DNA from: Rhodococcus sovatensis
GTDB lineage: Bacteria > Actinomycetota > Actinomycetes > Mycobacteriales > Mycobacteriaceae
DNA: 64,000 nt
Direction: 5' to 3'
NCBI RefSeq assembly: GCF_037327425.1
Contig: NZ_CP147846.1
Span: 2,976,001-3,040,000, forward strand
How positions within the stretch are numbered: position 1 is the first letter of the stretch; the number at the start of each line of letters is the position of its first letter. The position numbers and the translations under genes were made by a program. Below are positions 7,443 through 14,849 of the stretch, in pieces. A model generated the notes under the pieces. It worked only from the letters and a program-made list of their open reading frames with translations, did not search any database and had not been told where the DNA came from.

Positions 7443-7684
7443 GCCGCGTCACCTGCAGTGTCGTCGGCAGGACCGGTGGCCAAACCGAGCTCACGCTCAC
7501 GCAGGACGGTGTAGATGCGCGCGATCTCGTGACGAACGGTGCGCAGTCGACGGTTGTTGTCCAACTGGCCGGTAGCCATCTGGAAACGAAGGTTGAACAG
7601 CTCTTCCTTCGACTCACGCAGCTTGGTGACCAGCTCTTCACCGGTGAGCTCGCGGAGCTCTGCGGCTGGGGTTCCGGTAGCCAT
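7439..7684 (-). CDS. rpmC: 50S ribosomal protein L29
   Basis: An 81-residue L29, a two-helix coiled-coil protein near the exit tunnel. It starts MATGTPAAELRELTGEELVT and contains LFNLRFQMATGQLDNNRRLR, the family signature. The C-terminal 15 residues are an Ala/Asp-rich tail common in actinobacteria. The ATG overlaps the rplP stop by one base (TGATG). An in-frame codon at 7828 would run far into rplP and is rejected. Confidence 0.96.
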   Translation of the reverse strand: MATGTPAAELRELTGEELVTKLRESKEELFNLRFQMATGQLDNNRRLRTVRHEIARIYTVLRERELGLATGPADDTAGDAA

Positions 7685-8100
7685 CAGAACTGCTCCTCCC
7701 TGGTGATGATGCGTGCCTTCATCGGCAGCTTGTGGATAGCGCGTGTCAGTGCCTGACGCGCGACGTTCTCGTCGGGGAACGAAAGCTCGAAGAGCACGCG
7801 TCCCGGCTTGACGTTCGCGATCCACCACTCGGGCGAACCCTTACCGGAACCCATGCGGGTCTCGGCAGGCTTCTTGGTGAGCGGGCGGTCTGGGAAGATG
7901 TTGATCCAGACCTTGCCGCCACGCTTGATGTGGCGGGTGATCGCGATACGAGCGGCCTCGATCTGACGGTTGGTGATGTAGGCAGGCTCTAGAGCCTGGA
8001 TGCCGTAGTCACCGAATGTCACAGCGGTTCCGCCCTTGGCAGCGCCCGATCGCTTCGGGTGGTGCTGCTTGCGGTGCTTGACCCGGCGTGGGATCAACAT
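7684..8100 (-). CDS. rplP: 50S ribosomal protein L16
   Basis: A 138-residue L16 that helps position A-site tRNA. It begins MLIPRRVKHRKQHHPKRSGA and carries KVWINIFPDRPLTKKPAETR and RMGSGKGSPEWWIANVKPGR, the two signature stretches. It lies 2 nt after rpsC and overlaps rpmC by one base. Confidence 0.97.
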   Translation of the reverse strand: MLIPRRVKHRKQHHPKRSGAAKGGTAVTFGDYGIQALEPAYITNRQIEAARIAITRHIKRGGKVWINIFPDRPLTKKPAETRMGSGKGSPEWWIANVKPGRVLFELSFPDENVARQALTRAIHKLPMKARIITREEQF

Positions 8101-8102
8101 CG

Positions 8103-8906
8103 TCAGCCCTCCTGATTCGGCTCGGTCGAGGCCGGAGCCTCTGCGGATGCCGCGCGGCCGGCCTCGGTGCTCGTCGCGGTGGTGCCAGAGGCACCGGAAC
8201 GACGCGGACGCGAGGGACGCTCACGGCGCGGGCGGTCGTTGCCTGCAGCAGGTGCAGCAGCGGCGAGCTCACGCTTGCCACCGACGATGTCGCCCTTGTA
8301 GATCCAGACCTTCACGCCGATACGACCGAAGGTGGTCTTGGCCTCGTACAGCCCGTAGTCGATGTCCGCACGAAGCGTGTGCAGCGGCACACGGCCTTCG
8401 CGGTAGAACTCCGAGCGGGACATCTCGGCGCCGCCGAGTCGACCGGAGCACTGGACACGGATGCCCTTGACGTTCGGCTGACGCATGGCCGACTGGATGG
8501 CCTTACGCATTGCGCGACGGAATGCGACGCGGTTGCTGAGCTGCTCGGCAACACCCTGGGCCACGAGCTGAGCCTCGGACTCGGCGTTCTTGACCTCGAG
8601 GATGTTGAGCTGGACCTGCTTGCCGGTCAGCTTCTCGAGAGCTCCGCGAATGCGGTCGGCCTCGGCGCCACGACGACCGATGACGATGCCCGGACGTGCC
8701 GTGTGGATGTCCACGCGAACACGGTCACGAGTGCGCTCGATCTCGACCTTCGCGATTCCCGCGCGCTCCATGCCGGTGGCGAGGAGCTTACGGATCGCGA
8801 CGTCTTCCTTGACGTACTCCGAGTACTGCTTGTCTGCGTACCAGCGCGACTTCCAGTCAGTGGTGATACCCAAGCGGAAGCCGTGCGGGTTGATTTTCTG
8901 ACCCAC
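8103..8906 (-). CDS. rpsC: 30S ribosomal protein S3
   Basis: A 267-residue S3 with the start MGQKINPHGFRLGITTDWKS (GTG codon), a type II KH domain (IVIGRRGAEADRIRGALEKL) and the C-terminal S3 domain (GRIGVKVWIYKGDIVGGKRE). The last 50 residues are a Pro/Ala/Glu/Arg-rich low-complexity tail seen in actinobacterial S3. S3 lines the mRNA entry channel. The GTG start overlaps the rplV TAG stop by one base. Confidence 0.97.
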   Translation of the reverse strand: MGQKINPHGFRLGITTDWKSRWYADKQYSEYVKEDVAIRKLLATGMERAGIAKVEIERTRDRVRVDIHTARPGIVIGRRGAEADRIRGALEKLTGKQVQLNILEVKNAESEAQLVAQGVAEQLSNRVAFRRAMRKAIQSAMRQPNVKGIRVQCSGRLGGAEMSRSEFYREGRVPLHTLRADIDYGLYEAKTTFGRIGVKVWIYKGDIVGGKRELAAAAPAAGNDRPRRERPSRPRRSGASGTTATSTEAGRAASAEAPASTEPNQEG

Positions 8907-9325
8907 TACTGAGCCCCTTCCTTGGACGCCTGGCCCTTACGACGGTTACGAGACGTTCCGCCGGTCTTGGGCAGGCTTTCGACGATCACCGTGATGTGGC
9001 TGGTGCGCTTGCGAATCCGGAATGCACGACCCTGAGCTCGCGGCTGAAAACGCTTGCCGGTCTTGCCCTCGTCGACGAACGCAGTCGCCACGATCAGCGT
9101 GCTGGGATCGAGATCCAGGTTGTTCTCGGCGTTGGCTGCTGCGGAGGCGATCACCTTGGCGACCGGCTCGCTCGCTGCCTGCGGCGCGAACTTCAGGATG
9201 TTGAGCGCGTCCTCGACGGAGCGCCCACGAACCAGATCGACGACGCGACGTGCCTTCATCGGCGTGACGCTGACGTGCTTGGCGACGGCCTTGGCAGTCG
9301 GGTTGGCGGTTTCGGTCTTGCTCAT
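8906..9325 (-). CDS. rplV: 50S ribosomal protein L22
   Basis: A 139-residue L22. The start at 9325 (MSKTETANPTAKAVAKHVSV) is chosen because it overlaps the rpsS stop, as usual, rather than a codon at 9505 inside rpsS. MKARRVVDLVRGRSVEDALN and the long hairpin TGKRFQPRAQGRAFRIRKRT, which reaches into the exit tunnel, are visible. The tail is basic. Confidence 0.96.
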   Translation of the reverse strand: MSKTETANPTAKAVAKHVSVTPMKARRVVDLVRGRSVEDALNILKFAPQAASEPVAKVIASAAANAENNLDLDPSTLIVATAFVDEGKTGKRFQPRAQGRAFRIRKRTSHITVIVESLPKTGGTSRNRRKGQASKEGAQ

Positions 9326-9603
9326 CGCCTCTTCGCCTTCCGGTCGTCCTTGATGTGACCCTTGAACGTACGGGTCGGTGCGAACTCTCCGAGCTTGTGG
9401 CCGACCATCGAGTCGGACACGAACACCGGCACGTGCTTGCGACCGTCGTGGACGGCGAAAGTGTGACCGATGAAGTCGGGGAGAATTGTCGATCGACGGG
9501 ACCAAGTCTTGATGACCTGCTTGGTTCCCTTGTCGTTCTGGACGTCAACCTTCGCGAGGAGGTGATCGTCTACGAACGGGCCTTTCTTCAGGCTGCGTGG
9601 CAT
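9322..9603 (-). CDS. rpsS: 30S ribosomal protein S19
   Basis: A 93-residue S19 located in the head of the small subunit. It begins MPRSLKKGPFVDDHLLAKVD and includes the signatures STILPDFIGHTFAVHDGRKH and GHKLGEFAPTRTFKGH. The start at 9603 gives the family's normal length and lies 13 nt after rplB; the longer frame from 9756 runs into rplB and is rejected. Confidence 0.97.
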   Translation of the reverse strand: MPRSLKKGPFVDDHLLAKVDVQNDKGTKQVIKTWSRRSTILPDFIGHTFAVHDGRKHVPVFVSDSMVGHKLGEFAPTRTFKGHIKDDRKAKRR

Positions 9604-9616
9604 TCTGAACTCCCTC

Positions 9617-10456
9617 CTAGCGCTTGTTCTTGCCGGTACGACGACGACGGACAATGAGCTTGTCGCTCGCCTTCTTCTTACTGCGGGTACGGCCCTCGGC
9701 CTGTCCCCACGGGCTGACCGGGTGGCGTCCACCCGAGGTCTTGCCCTCGCCGCCACCGTGCGGGTGGTCGACCGGGTTCATCACGACACCACGAACGGTC
9801 GGGCGCTTGCCCTTCCAACGCATACGGCCGGCCTTGCCCCAGTTGATGTTCGACTGCTCAGCGTTACCGACCTCGCCGACGGTTGCGCGGCAGCGCACGT
9901 CGACGCGACGGATTTCACCGGAGGGCATACGCAGCGTGGCGTAGGGGCCTTCCTTGCCGAGGAGCTGGATGCTCGCACCGGCAGAGCGTGCCATCTTGGC
10001 GCCGCCGCCCGGACGAAGCTCGACCGCGTGAATGGTCGTACCCGTCGGGATGTTGCGCAGGGGAAGGTTGTTGCCCGGCTTGATGTCGGCGCTGGCACCT
10101 TGTTCGATCGGCGATCCCTGGGCAATGCCCTTGGGTGCCACGATGTAGCGCTTCTCACCGTCTGCGTAATGCAGCAGGGCGATGTTGGCGGTGCGGTTGG
10201 GGTCGTACTCGATGTGAGCGACCTTGGCCGGCACGCCGTCCTTGTCGTTGCGACGGAAATCGATCAGACGGTACGCGCGCTTGTGTCCGCCACCCTTGTG
10301 CCGGGTGGTGATACGACCGTGTGCGTTACGTCCACCGCGACCGTGCAGGGGGCGAACCAGCGACTTCTCGGGCGTGCTGCGGGTGATCTCCGCGAAATCG
10401 GAGACACTGGAGCCGCGGCGGCCCGGAGTGGTCGGCTTGTACTTACGGATTGCCAT
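9617..10456 (-). CDS. rplB: 50S ribosomal protein L2
   Basis: A 279-residue L2, one of the most conserved ribosomal proteins, needed for subunit joining and close to the peptidyl-transferase centre. It begins MAIRKYKPTTPGRRGSSVSD. The C-terminal RGVVMNPVDHPHGGGEGKTS holds the conserved histidine-rich loop. It lies 39 nt after rplW and 13 nt before rpsS. Confidence 0.98.
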   Translation of the reverse strand: MAIRKYKPTTPGRRGSSVSDFAEITRSTPEKSLVRPLHGRGGRNAHGRITTRHKGGGHKRAYRLIDFRRNDKDGVPAKVAHIEYDPNRTANIALLHYADGEKRYIVAPKGIAQGSPIEQGASADIKPGNNLPLRNIPTGTTIHAVELRPGGGAKMARSAGASIQLLGKEGPYATLRMPSGEIRRVDVRCRATVGEVGNAEQSNINWGKAGRMRWKGKRPTVRGVVMNPVDHPHGGGEGKTSGGRHPVSPWGQAEGRTRSKKKASDKLIVRRRRTGKNKR

Positions 10457-10495
10457 GAGTCTTCTCGTCCTCTATATCCGAAGAGTCCCAGTCGC

Positions 10496-10801
10496 TTACG
10501 CGACCGGACCTCCGAAGATCTCGATGGGCTTGCTGTCGGCGGAGAGCGTTACGAGCGCGCGCTTGGTGTCCTTGCGCTTGCCGTAACCGGCACGGGTCCG
10601 CTTACGCTTGCCCTGACGGTTCTGCGTGTTGACGCTGGTCACGGTGACGTCGAAGATTTTCTCGACGGCGATCTTGATCTGCGTCTTGTTCGAATCCGGG
10701 CGCACCAGGAAGGTGTACGTGCCTTCTTCGATCAGTCCGTAGGACTTCTCGGAGATGACCGGTGCCAGCAGGATGTCGCGGGGATCGGCGATGGTGGTCA
10801 C
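10496..10801 (-). CDS. rplW: 50S ribosomal protein L23
   Basis: A 101-residue L23 at the exit tunnel mouth, a docking site for trigger factor and the signal recognition particle. It starts from GTG (MTTIADPRDILLAPVISEKS), overlapping the rplD stop (GTGA). The core ISEKSYGLIEEGTYTFLV and the basic NTQNRQGKRKRTRAGYGKRK loop are typical. Confidence 0.97.
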   Translation of the reverse strand: MTTIADPRDILLAPVISEKSYGLIEEGTYTFLVRPDSNKTQIKIAVEKIFDVTVTSVNTQNRQGKRKRTRAGYGKRKDTKRALVTLSADSKPIEIFGGPVA

Positions 10802-11475
10802 TTGCTTGCCTCCTCGTTCTTCGCAGGCCCTGCGATGAACGTGTTCAGCGCTTCCACGCTGAAGATGACGTCATCGGCTTCGAGCACGTCGTACGTGTTG
10901 AGCTGGTCGGGTGCGATGGGATGCACGCCTTCCAGGTTCTGAACGCTCTTCCACGCTGCAACGTCTTCGCGGCCGACGACCAGAAGGACCTTTTTGCGAT
11001 CGGAGATCTCGGCGAGGAAGGACTTCGCGACCTTCGTCGACGGGGTCTGTCCCGCAACCAGTTCGGTGATCACGTGCAGACGCTCGCTACGGGTCCGGTC
11101 GGAGAGGGCTCCGCGCAGAGCGGCGGCCTTCATCTTCTTCGGGGTCCGCTGGCTGTAGTCACGCGGCTGCGGTCCGTGAACGGTGCCACCGCCGACGAAC
11201 TGCGGCGCACGAGTCGAGCCCTGACGAGCGCGGCCGGTGCCCTTCTGGCGGTACGGCTTCTTGCCGCCACCGCGAACCTCGCCACGAGTCTTCGTGGAGT
11301 GGGTTCCCTGTCGCGCAGCGGCGAGCTGTGCCACGACGACCTGGTGCAGGAGTGCGATGTTGGCCGGCGCGTCGAAGATCTCGGCGGGGAGATCGACGGT
11401 GCCGTTGGTCTTGCCACCGGCAACCTTGACGTCAAGCGTCAACTTGGTATCAGTCTTCTTCTCGAGGCTGGTCAT
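10798..11475 (-). CDS. rplD: 50S ribosomal protein L4
   Basis: A 225-residue L4 with the long internal loop that reaches the exit tunnel (GGGKKPYRQKGTGRARQGST). The N-terminal residues 1-20 form an extension before VAGGKTNGTVDLPAEIFDAP. In E. coli L4 also represses the S10 operon; nothing here shows whether that applies. The ATG overlaps the rplC stop (ATGA) and the gene overlaps rplW. Confidence 0.97.
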   Translation of the reverse strand: MTSLEKKTDTKLTLDVKVAGGKTNGTVDLPAEIFDAPANIALLHQVVVAQLAAARQGTHSTKTRGEVRGGGKKPYRQKGTGRARQGSTRAPQFVGGGTVHGPQPRDYSQRTPKKMKAAALRGALSDRTRSERLHVITELVAGQTPSTKVAKSFLAEISDRKKVLLVVGREDVAAWKSVQNLEGVHPIAPDQLNTYDVLEADDVIFSVEALNTFIAGPAKNEEASK

Positions 11476-12161
11476 GCCCGTGCACCACCCTTCAATGCAG
11501 ACTTGACGATCACGACGTTGCCGCGACGGCCCGGGATTGCTCCCTTGATCAAGAGCAGACCGTTCTCGCTGTCCACCTTGTGGACCGAGAGGTTCTGCGT
11601 GGTGACGCGATCGCCACCCATACGGCCGGACATGCGCATTCCCTTGAAGACGCGGCCCGGAGTGGCGCAGCCACCGATGGATCCCGGACGACGGTGCACA
11701 GCCTGGGCACCGTGGCTCGCGCCCTGGCCCTTGAAGCCGTGACGCTTCATCGTTCCGGCGAAGCCCTTACCCTTGCTGGTTCCGGTGACGTCGACGTAGG
11801 CGCCGTCCTCGAACACAGCTGCGGTGAGCTCCTGGCCGACCTCGAACTGCGAGGCGTCGGCGACGCGGATCTCCACAACGTGGCGGCGAGGCGTGACGCC
11901 TGCCTTCTCGAACTGACCGGTGGCCGGCTTGTTCACCTTGCGAGGATCGATCGCACCGAAGGCGACCTGGACGGCGCTGTAGCCGTCGCGCTCCTGCGTG
12001 CGGATCTGGGTGACCACGTTGGGTCCAGCCTTGATCACGGTCACGGGAACGACGCGGTTGTTCTCGTCGAAGACCTGAGTCATTCCGAGCTTCGTGCCCA
12101 GAATGCCTGTAGCAGGCCGATTCTTGTTACCTGTAGCAGGCCGATTCTTGTTATCAGTCAT
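11472..12161 (-). CDS. rplC: 50S ribosomal protein L3
   Basis: A 229-residue L3, an early assembly protein near the peptidyl-transferase centre. The ATG at 12161 (MTDNKNRPATGNKNRPATG) is preferred, with GGAG 6 nt upstream. A GTG at 12179 overlapping the rpsJ stop would add MSAETT. The core GILGTKLGMTQVFDENNRVV and GHRRPGSIG-like VHRRPGSIGGCATPGRVFKG segment are typical. Unusual: the N-terminus contains NKNRPATG twice in tandem because of a 24-bp DNA duplication. Confidence 0.96.
   Translation of the reverse strand: MTDNKNRPATGNKNRPATGILGTKLGMTQVFDENNRVVPVTVIKAGPNVVTQIRTQERDGYSAVQVAFGAIDPRKVNKPATGQFEKAGVTPRRHVVEIRVADASQFEVGQELTAAVFEDGAYVDVTGTSKGKGFAGTMKRHGFKGQGASHGAQAVHRRPGSIGGCATPGRVFKGMRMSGRMGGDRVTTQNLSVHKVDSENGLLLIKGAIPGRRGNVVIVKSALKGGARA
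12106..12153. repeat. Perfect 24-bp tandem duplication in rplC
   Basis: The 24 bases at 12106-12129 are repeated exactly at 12130-12153. The duplication is in frame and gives two copies of NKNRPATG at the L3 N-terminus, ahead of the globular domain, where extra residues are likely tolerated. It looks like a replication-slippage event. Confidence 0.95.
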
Positions 12162-12175
12162 CGTTGTCTCCGCGC

Positions 12176-12481
12176 TCACTGGATGTTGACGTCGACACTG
12201 GCAGGCAGGTCGATGCGCATGAGCGCGTCGACCGTCTTCGGCGTCGGGTCGAGGATGTCAATGAGCCGCTTGTGAGTACGCATCTCGAAGTGTTCGCGCG
12301 AATCCTTGTACTTATGGGGCGAACGGATGACGCAGTACACGTTCTTTTCGGTCGGCAACGGCACCGGTCCGACGACGCGGGCACCCGTACGGGTGACCGT
12401 TTCGACGATCTTGCGCGCTGACGCATCGATCGCCTCATGGTCGTAGGCCTTGAGCCTGATGCGGATCTTTTGTCCCGCCAC
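12176..12481 (-). CDS. rpsJ: 30S ribosomal protein S10
   Basis: A 101-residue S10 (NusE), which also takes part in transcription antitermination. It starts from GTG at 12481 (AGQKIRIRLKAYDHEAIDAS after the initiator), with AAGGA upstream, and ends MRIDLPASVDVNIQ. The longer frame up to 12604 lacks family similarity before this point. It is the first gene of the S10 unit; no tuf or fus gene lies directly upstream. Confidence 0.97.
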   Translation of the reverse strand: MAGQKIRIRLKAYDHEAIDASARKIVETVTRTGARVVGPVPLPTEKNVYCVIRSPHKYKDSREHFEMRTHKRLIDILDPTPKTVDALMRIDLPASVDVNIQ

Positions 12482-12483
12482 GC

Positions 12484-12666
12484 TTAGTGTCCTTTTCTTG
12501 CCGCTTGTCGTGAAGCCTGCCGTTCGGCCTGCTCCACCTCGTCTGCACAGTCCCCGAGCCGCTCGGCCAAAGGCCGAAAGGACTCGAACTGCCCTCGTGC
12601 ACACACGACGAAACGAACGTTGGCGATCAGGCGTGACCCGATCCGTTGCCGCTGTTCATCTGTCAT
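12484..12666 (-). CDS. Possible 60-residue leader ORF before rpsJ
   Basis: An ATG at 12666 with GGAG four bases upstream opens a frame of 60 codons (MTDEQRQRIGSRLIANVRFV at the start, Arg/Gln/Ala-rich at the end) that stops 2 nt before the rpsJ GTG; the rpsJ ribosome binding site lies inside it. I recognise no family, and third-position GC looks lower than in the neighbours. It may be a coupled leader peptide, or simply untranslated S10 leader. The rest of 12482-12916 shows no other gene. Confidence 0.22.
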   Translation of the reverse strand: MTDEQRQRIGSRLIANVRFVVCARGQFESFRPLAERLGDCADEVEQAERQASRQAARKGH

Positions 12667-12916
12667 GGTTCTCCGGTCCACGCGGTCGGGCGTGTCGCAT
12701 TTCTGCTCATACTTCGACCGCTTGCTCTTCGATGACCGTGAGCGCGAGGCTTCGATGCATCTCAGAGCTGGTGAACCGAACGCACTCACGTGGAGTGCTG
12801 GTTCTGTTCTGCTCTTACCTGTCGCAGGCCGCACGAAAGCGCGTCCCGTGTCCAGGCAACCCGACCAGTATGCCGTAGACGGCCGCCGAGCACAAATCCC
12901 AGCCGAAGGGCTTCTC

Positions 12917-12956
12917 ACATCGCTCTATCTTACCGAGCGGTAAGATAGAGCGATGT
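12917..12956. promoter_or_regulatory. 40-bp palindrome spanning a start codon
   Basis: Two perfect 19-base half-sites (12917-12935 and 12938-12956) surround a 2-bp centre; the core reads TTACCGAGCGGTAA. The right half contains TAAGAT (12941-12946), which fits a -10 box, and the ATG of the next gene (12953-12955). A repressor bound here would cover promoter and start codon. The shape suits a TetR-type dimer, but no such regulator gene is in the window. Confidence 0.7.
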
Positions 12957-13444
12957 CTACCACCGTCAAGTCCTACGGCCCGACCTACGGGATCTGGCGC
13001 CGCCTGCCGGACAACGCAGTCGGCTCCGCTGTCTTCTCCTTCGGAATGTGCCTACGCGTCCCGTACTTCGGTTCGGTGCTGCCGTACGTACGGTCGCTCG
13101 AGCCGGGTCGATGCGAAGTTACTGCCCCGAAATGGTGGGGCATCCGCAACCACCTCGGCACGTTTCACGCTATCGCCGCGTGCAATCTGGCCGAAGTCGC
13201 CATGGGAATGCTGGCCGAGGCCACCGTTCCAACTACCCACCGGTGGATTCCCAAGGAGATGACGGTTCGCTACCTCGCCAAGGCGACCACCTCCCTCACC
13301 GCAGTGGCGCAGTTGACGGACCTTCCGGACTTCGACGCGATCACCGACGGAGCCGATCTGGTCGTTCCGGTCTCGATCACCGACCGAGACGGAGCAGAGG
13401 TAGTCCACGCCGACATCACGGTATGGATCTCGCGTTCTCGCTGA
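12953..13444 (+). CDS. Hotdog-fold DUF4442 protein (thioesterase-like)
   Basis: A 163-residue protein resembling DUF4442 hotdog-fold proteins, relatives of acyl-CoA thioesterases. The central NHLGTFHAIAACNLAEVAMG has the layout of the hotdog active-site helix with its Asn/His-bearing turn. KEMTVRYLAKATTSLTAVAQ and VSITDRDGAEVVHADITVWI are the expected beta strands. There is no signal peptide. The ATG lies at the end of a large palindrome, and a -10-like TAAGAT sits 6 nt upstream, so the transcript may be leaderless. The gene overlaps the convergent oxidoreductase by 29 bp at the 3' end. The substrate is unknown. Confidence 0.8.
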   Translation: MSTTVKSYGPTYGIWRRLPDNAVGSAVFSFGMCLRVPYFGSVLPYVRSLEPGRCEVTAPKWWGIRNHLGTFHAIAACNLAEVAMGMLAEATVPTTHRWIPKEMTVRYLAKATTSLTAVAQLTDLPDFDAITDGADLVVPVSITDRDGAEVVHADITVWISRSR

Positions 13445-14336
13445 CGGTCAGCACCCACCGACCACGCGTGCCGCCCCGCTCGAACGCCGCGTGCGCGTCG
13501 AGCGCCTTTTCCAGCGGGAACGTTCCAGCTGTTCGAACGGCCAGCATTCCCTCGTCGACAAGTCTCACCAGTTCAGCCAGCCCTTCGCCGTCGTGGTGAA
13601 CGACGACTGCCGTCACCTCGACGCCTCGAACCGCTGGCGGCCCGGAGGAAGGGATGACGCCGACGTAGCGCCCACCGTCACGAATCGCGTCCAGAGCCTG
13701 TGCTCCGAGCGCTGCAGTGTCGAAGACCGCATCGAACGTCCGTGCGGGCGGGGTGGTCGACACAAACAGCGCGCCGCTCGCGCGGACGAACTCCTCGTCC
13801 TCACCACGCGCCAACCCGGACACGGCCCACCCACGACGAGCGGCAAGAGGAAGTGCGAACCCTCCCACTCCCCCAGCCGCACCGGTCACCAGCAGCGTTC
13901 GCCCGTCCGGCTCGCCCAACATGTCGAGAGCTTGCATCGCGGTGAGCGCATTGAGCGGCAACGTGGCAGCGCCGACGGCATCGGTCGAGGTCGGCGCAGC
14001 GGCAATCGCACTTTCCGGCACCACGACATAGCCGGCATAGGCAGCAGTCGGGCTGTCGAGACCGTCGTGGAGGGCCACCACATAGGTCCCGGGCGACCAC
14101 GTTCCTACCCCGTCGCCGACGGCATCGATTCGGCCCGCGACGTCCCACCCGAGACCGACGACCCGGGAACGATCGATCCATCCGAGTTGGTGATAGATAC
14201 CCCGTCGTGTCTGGACATCGACGGGATTCACTGCCGCCGCATCCACTGCAATTCTCACCTCCTGAGGTCCGGGCACCGGCACGCCCAGTTCCGCGAGCGT
14301 GAGGTCGTTGTCTCCGGTGGTGACGATTGCCTGCAT
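13416..14336 (-). CDS. Zinc-free quinone oxidoreductase (MDR family)
   Basis: A 306-residue medium-chain dehydrogenase/reductase of the NADPH:quinone reductase type. The N-terminal GroES-like domain contains VDAAAVNPVDVQTRRGIYHQ, and the nucleotide-binding domain has LLVTGAAGGVGGFALPLAAR (the AxxGxxG motif). Zinc-ligand Cys residues are absent. The ATG at 14336 has AAGGCAAGGA just upstream; codons further out to 14597 lie in the divergent promoter region and are rejected. It is divergent from an HxlR regulator, the arrangement of qor2-qorR in Corynebacterium glutamicum, so redox-responsive control is likely (inference). Confidence 0.88.
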   Translation of the reverse strand: MQAIVTTGDNDLTLAELGVPVPGPQEVRIAVDAAAVNPVDVQTRRGIYHQLGWIDRSRVVGLGWDVAGRIDAVGDGVGTWSPGTYVVALHDGLDSPTAAYAGYVVVPESAIAAAPTSTDAVGAATLPLNALTAMQALDMLGEPDGRTLLVTGAAGGVGGFALPLAARRGWAVSGLARGEDEEFVRASGALFVSTTPPARTFDAVFDTAALGAQALDAIRDGGRYVGVIPSSGPPAVRGVEVTAVVVHHDGEGLAELVRLVDEGMLAVRTAGTFPLEKALDAHAAFERGGTRGRWVLTVSENARSIP

Positions 14337-14447
14337 GTCCTTGCCTTTCGACGTACTCGGTAGTTGCCTTTCCACTGTGTCGATGTCACTCTCTATCGGG
14401 AAGTAGGCACCTTGAAGTGCGTAGGAACCCATGGAGAAAGCGGACCG
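14337..14447. promoter_or_regulatory. Divergent promoter region between oxidoreductase and HxlR regulator
   Basis: These 111 bp separate two divergently transcribed genes and must hold both promoters. An imperfect dyad GCACCTTGAAGTGC lies around 14407-14420 and is a candidate HxlR/QorR operator. No clear -35/-10 pair can be assigned by eye. Confidence 0.4.
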
Positions 14448-14849
14448 ATGCCGACCATGACCGCCGCCGCGGCCCGAGCCGCCGCGAAAACCGAATACGA
14501 TGCCTATCTGGCTGCCTGTCCCAGTCGTCGACTGCTGGACCGTGTCAGCGACAAGTGGGTATCGCTCGTCCTCGTCGCACTGGGTGACGGTCCGCATCGG
14601 TACTCCGAACTGGCTCGACGATTGGCCGGCGTCAGTCAGAAGATGCTGACCCAGACACTCCGAACCCTCGAACGCGACGGACTCGTCGATCGCACGGTCA
14701 CCGCCGCAGTGCCGGTTCGCGTCGACTACTCACTCACCCCACTCGGACGATCGCTTCTGCCGGTGATCCGCGAGGTCAAGATCTGGGCCGAGCAGCACAT
14801 GGACAGCGTCGAGGCCGCACGCGCGCGATACGACAGCGAACAATCATGA
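14448..14849 (+). CDS. HxlR (DUF24)-family redox-type regulator, QorR-like
   Basis: A 133-residue winged helix-turn-helix protein. CPSRRLLDRVSDKWVSLVLV is the family's N-terminal signature, and Cys24 occupies the position of the redox-sensing Cys in HypR and QorR. RYSELARRLAGVSQKMLTQT is the recognition helix region and LERDGLVDRTV the wing. It most likely represses itself and the divergent quinone oxidoreductase. The start could also be the ATG at 14457. Its TGA overlaps the ATG of the TyrA-like gene, so regulator, dehydrogenase and N-oxygenase form one coupled operon. Confidence 0.87.
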   Translation: MPTMTAAAARAAAKTEYDAYLAACPSRRLLDRVSDKWVSLVLVALGDGPHRYSELARRLAGVSQKMLTQTLRTLERDGLVDRTVTAAVPVRVDYSLTPLGRSLLPVIREVKIWAEQHMDSVEAARARYDSEQS

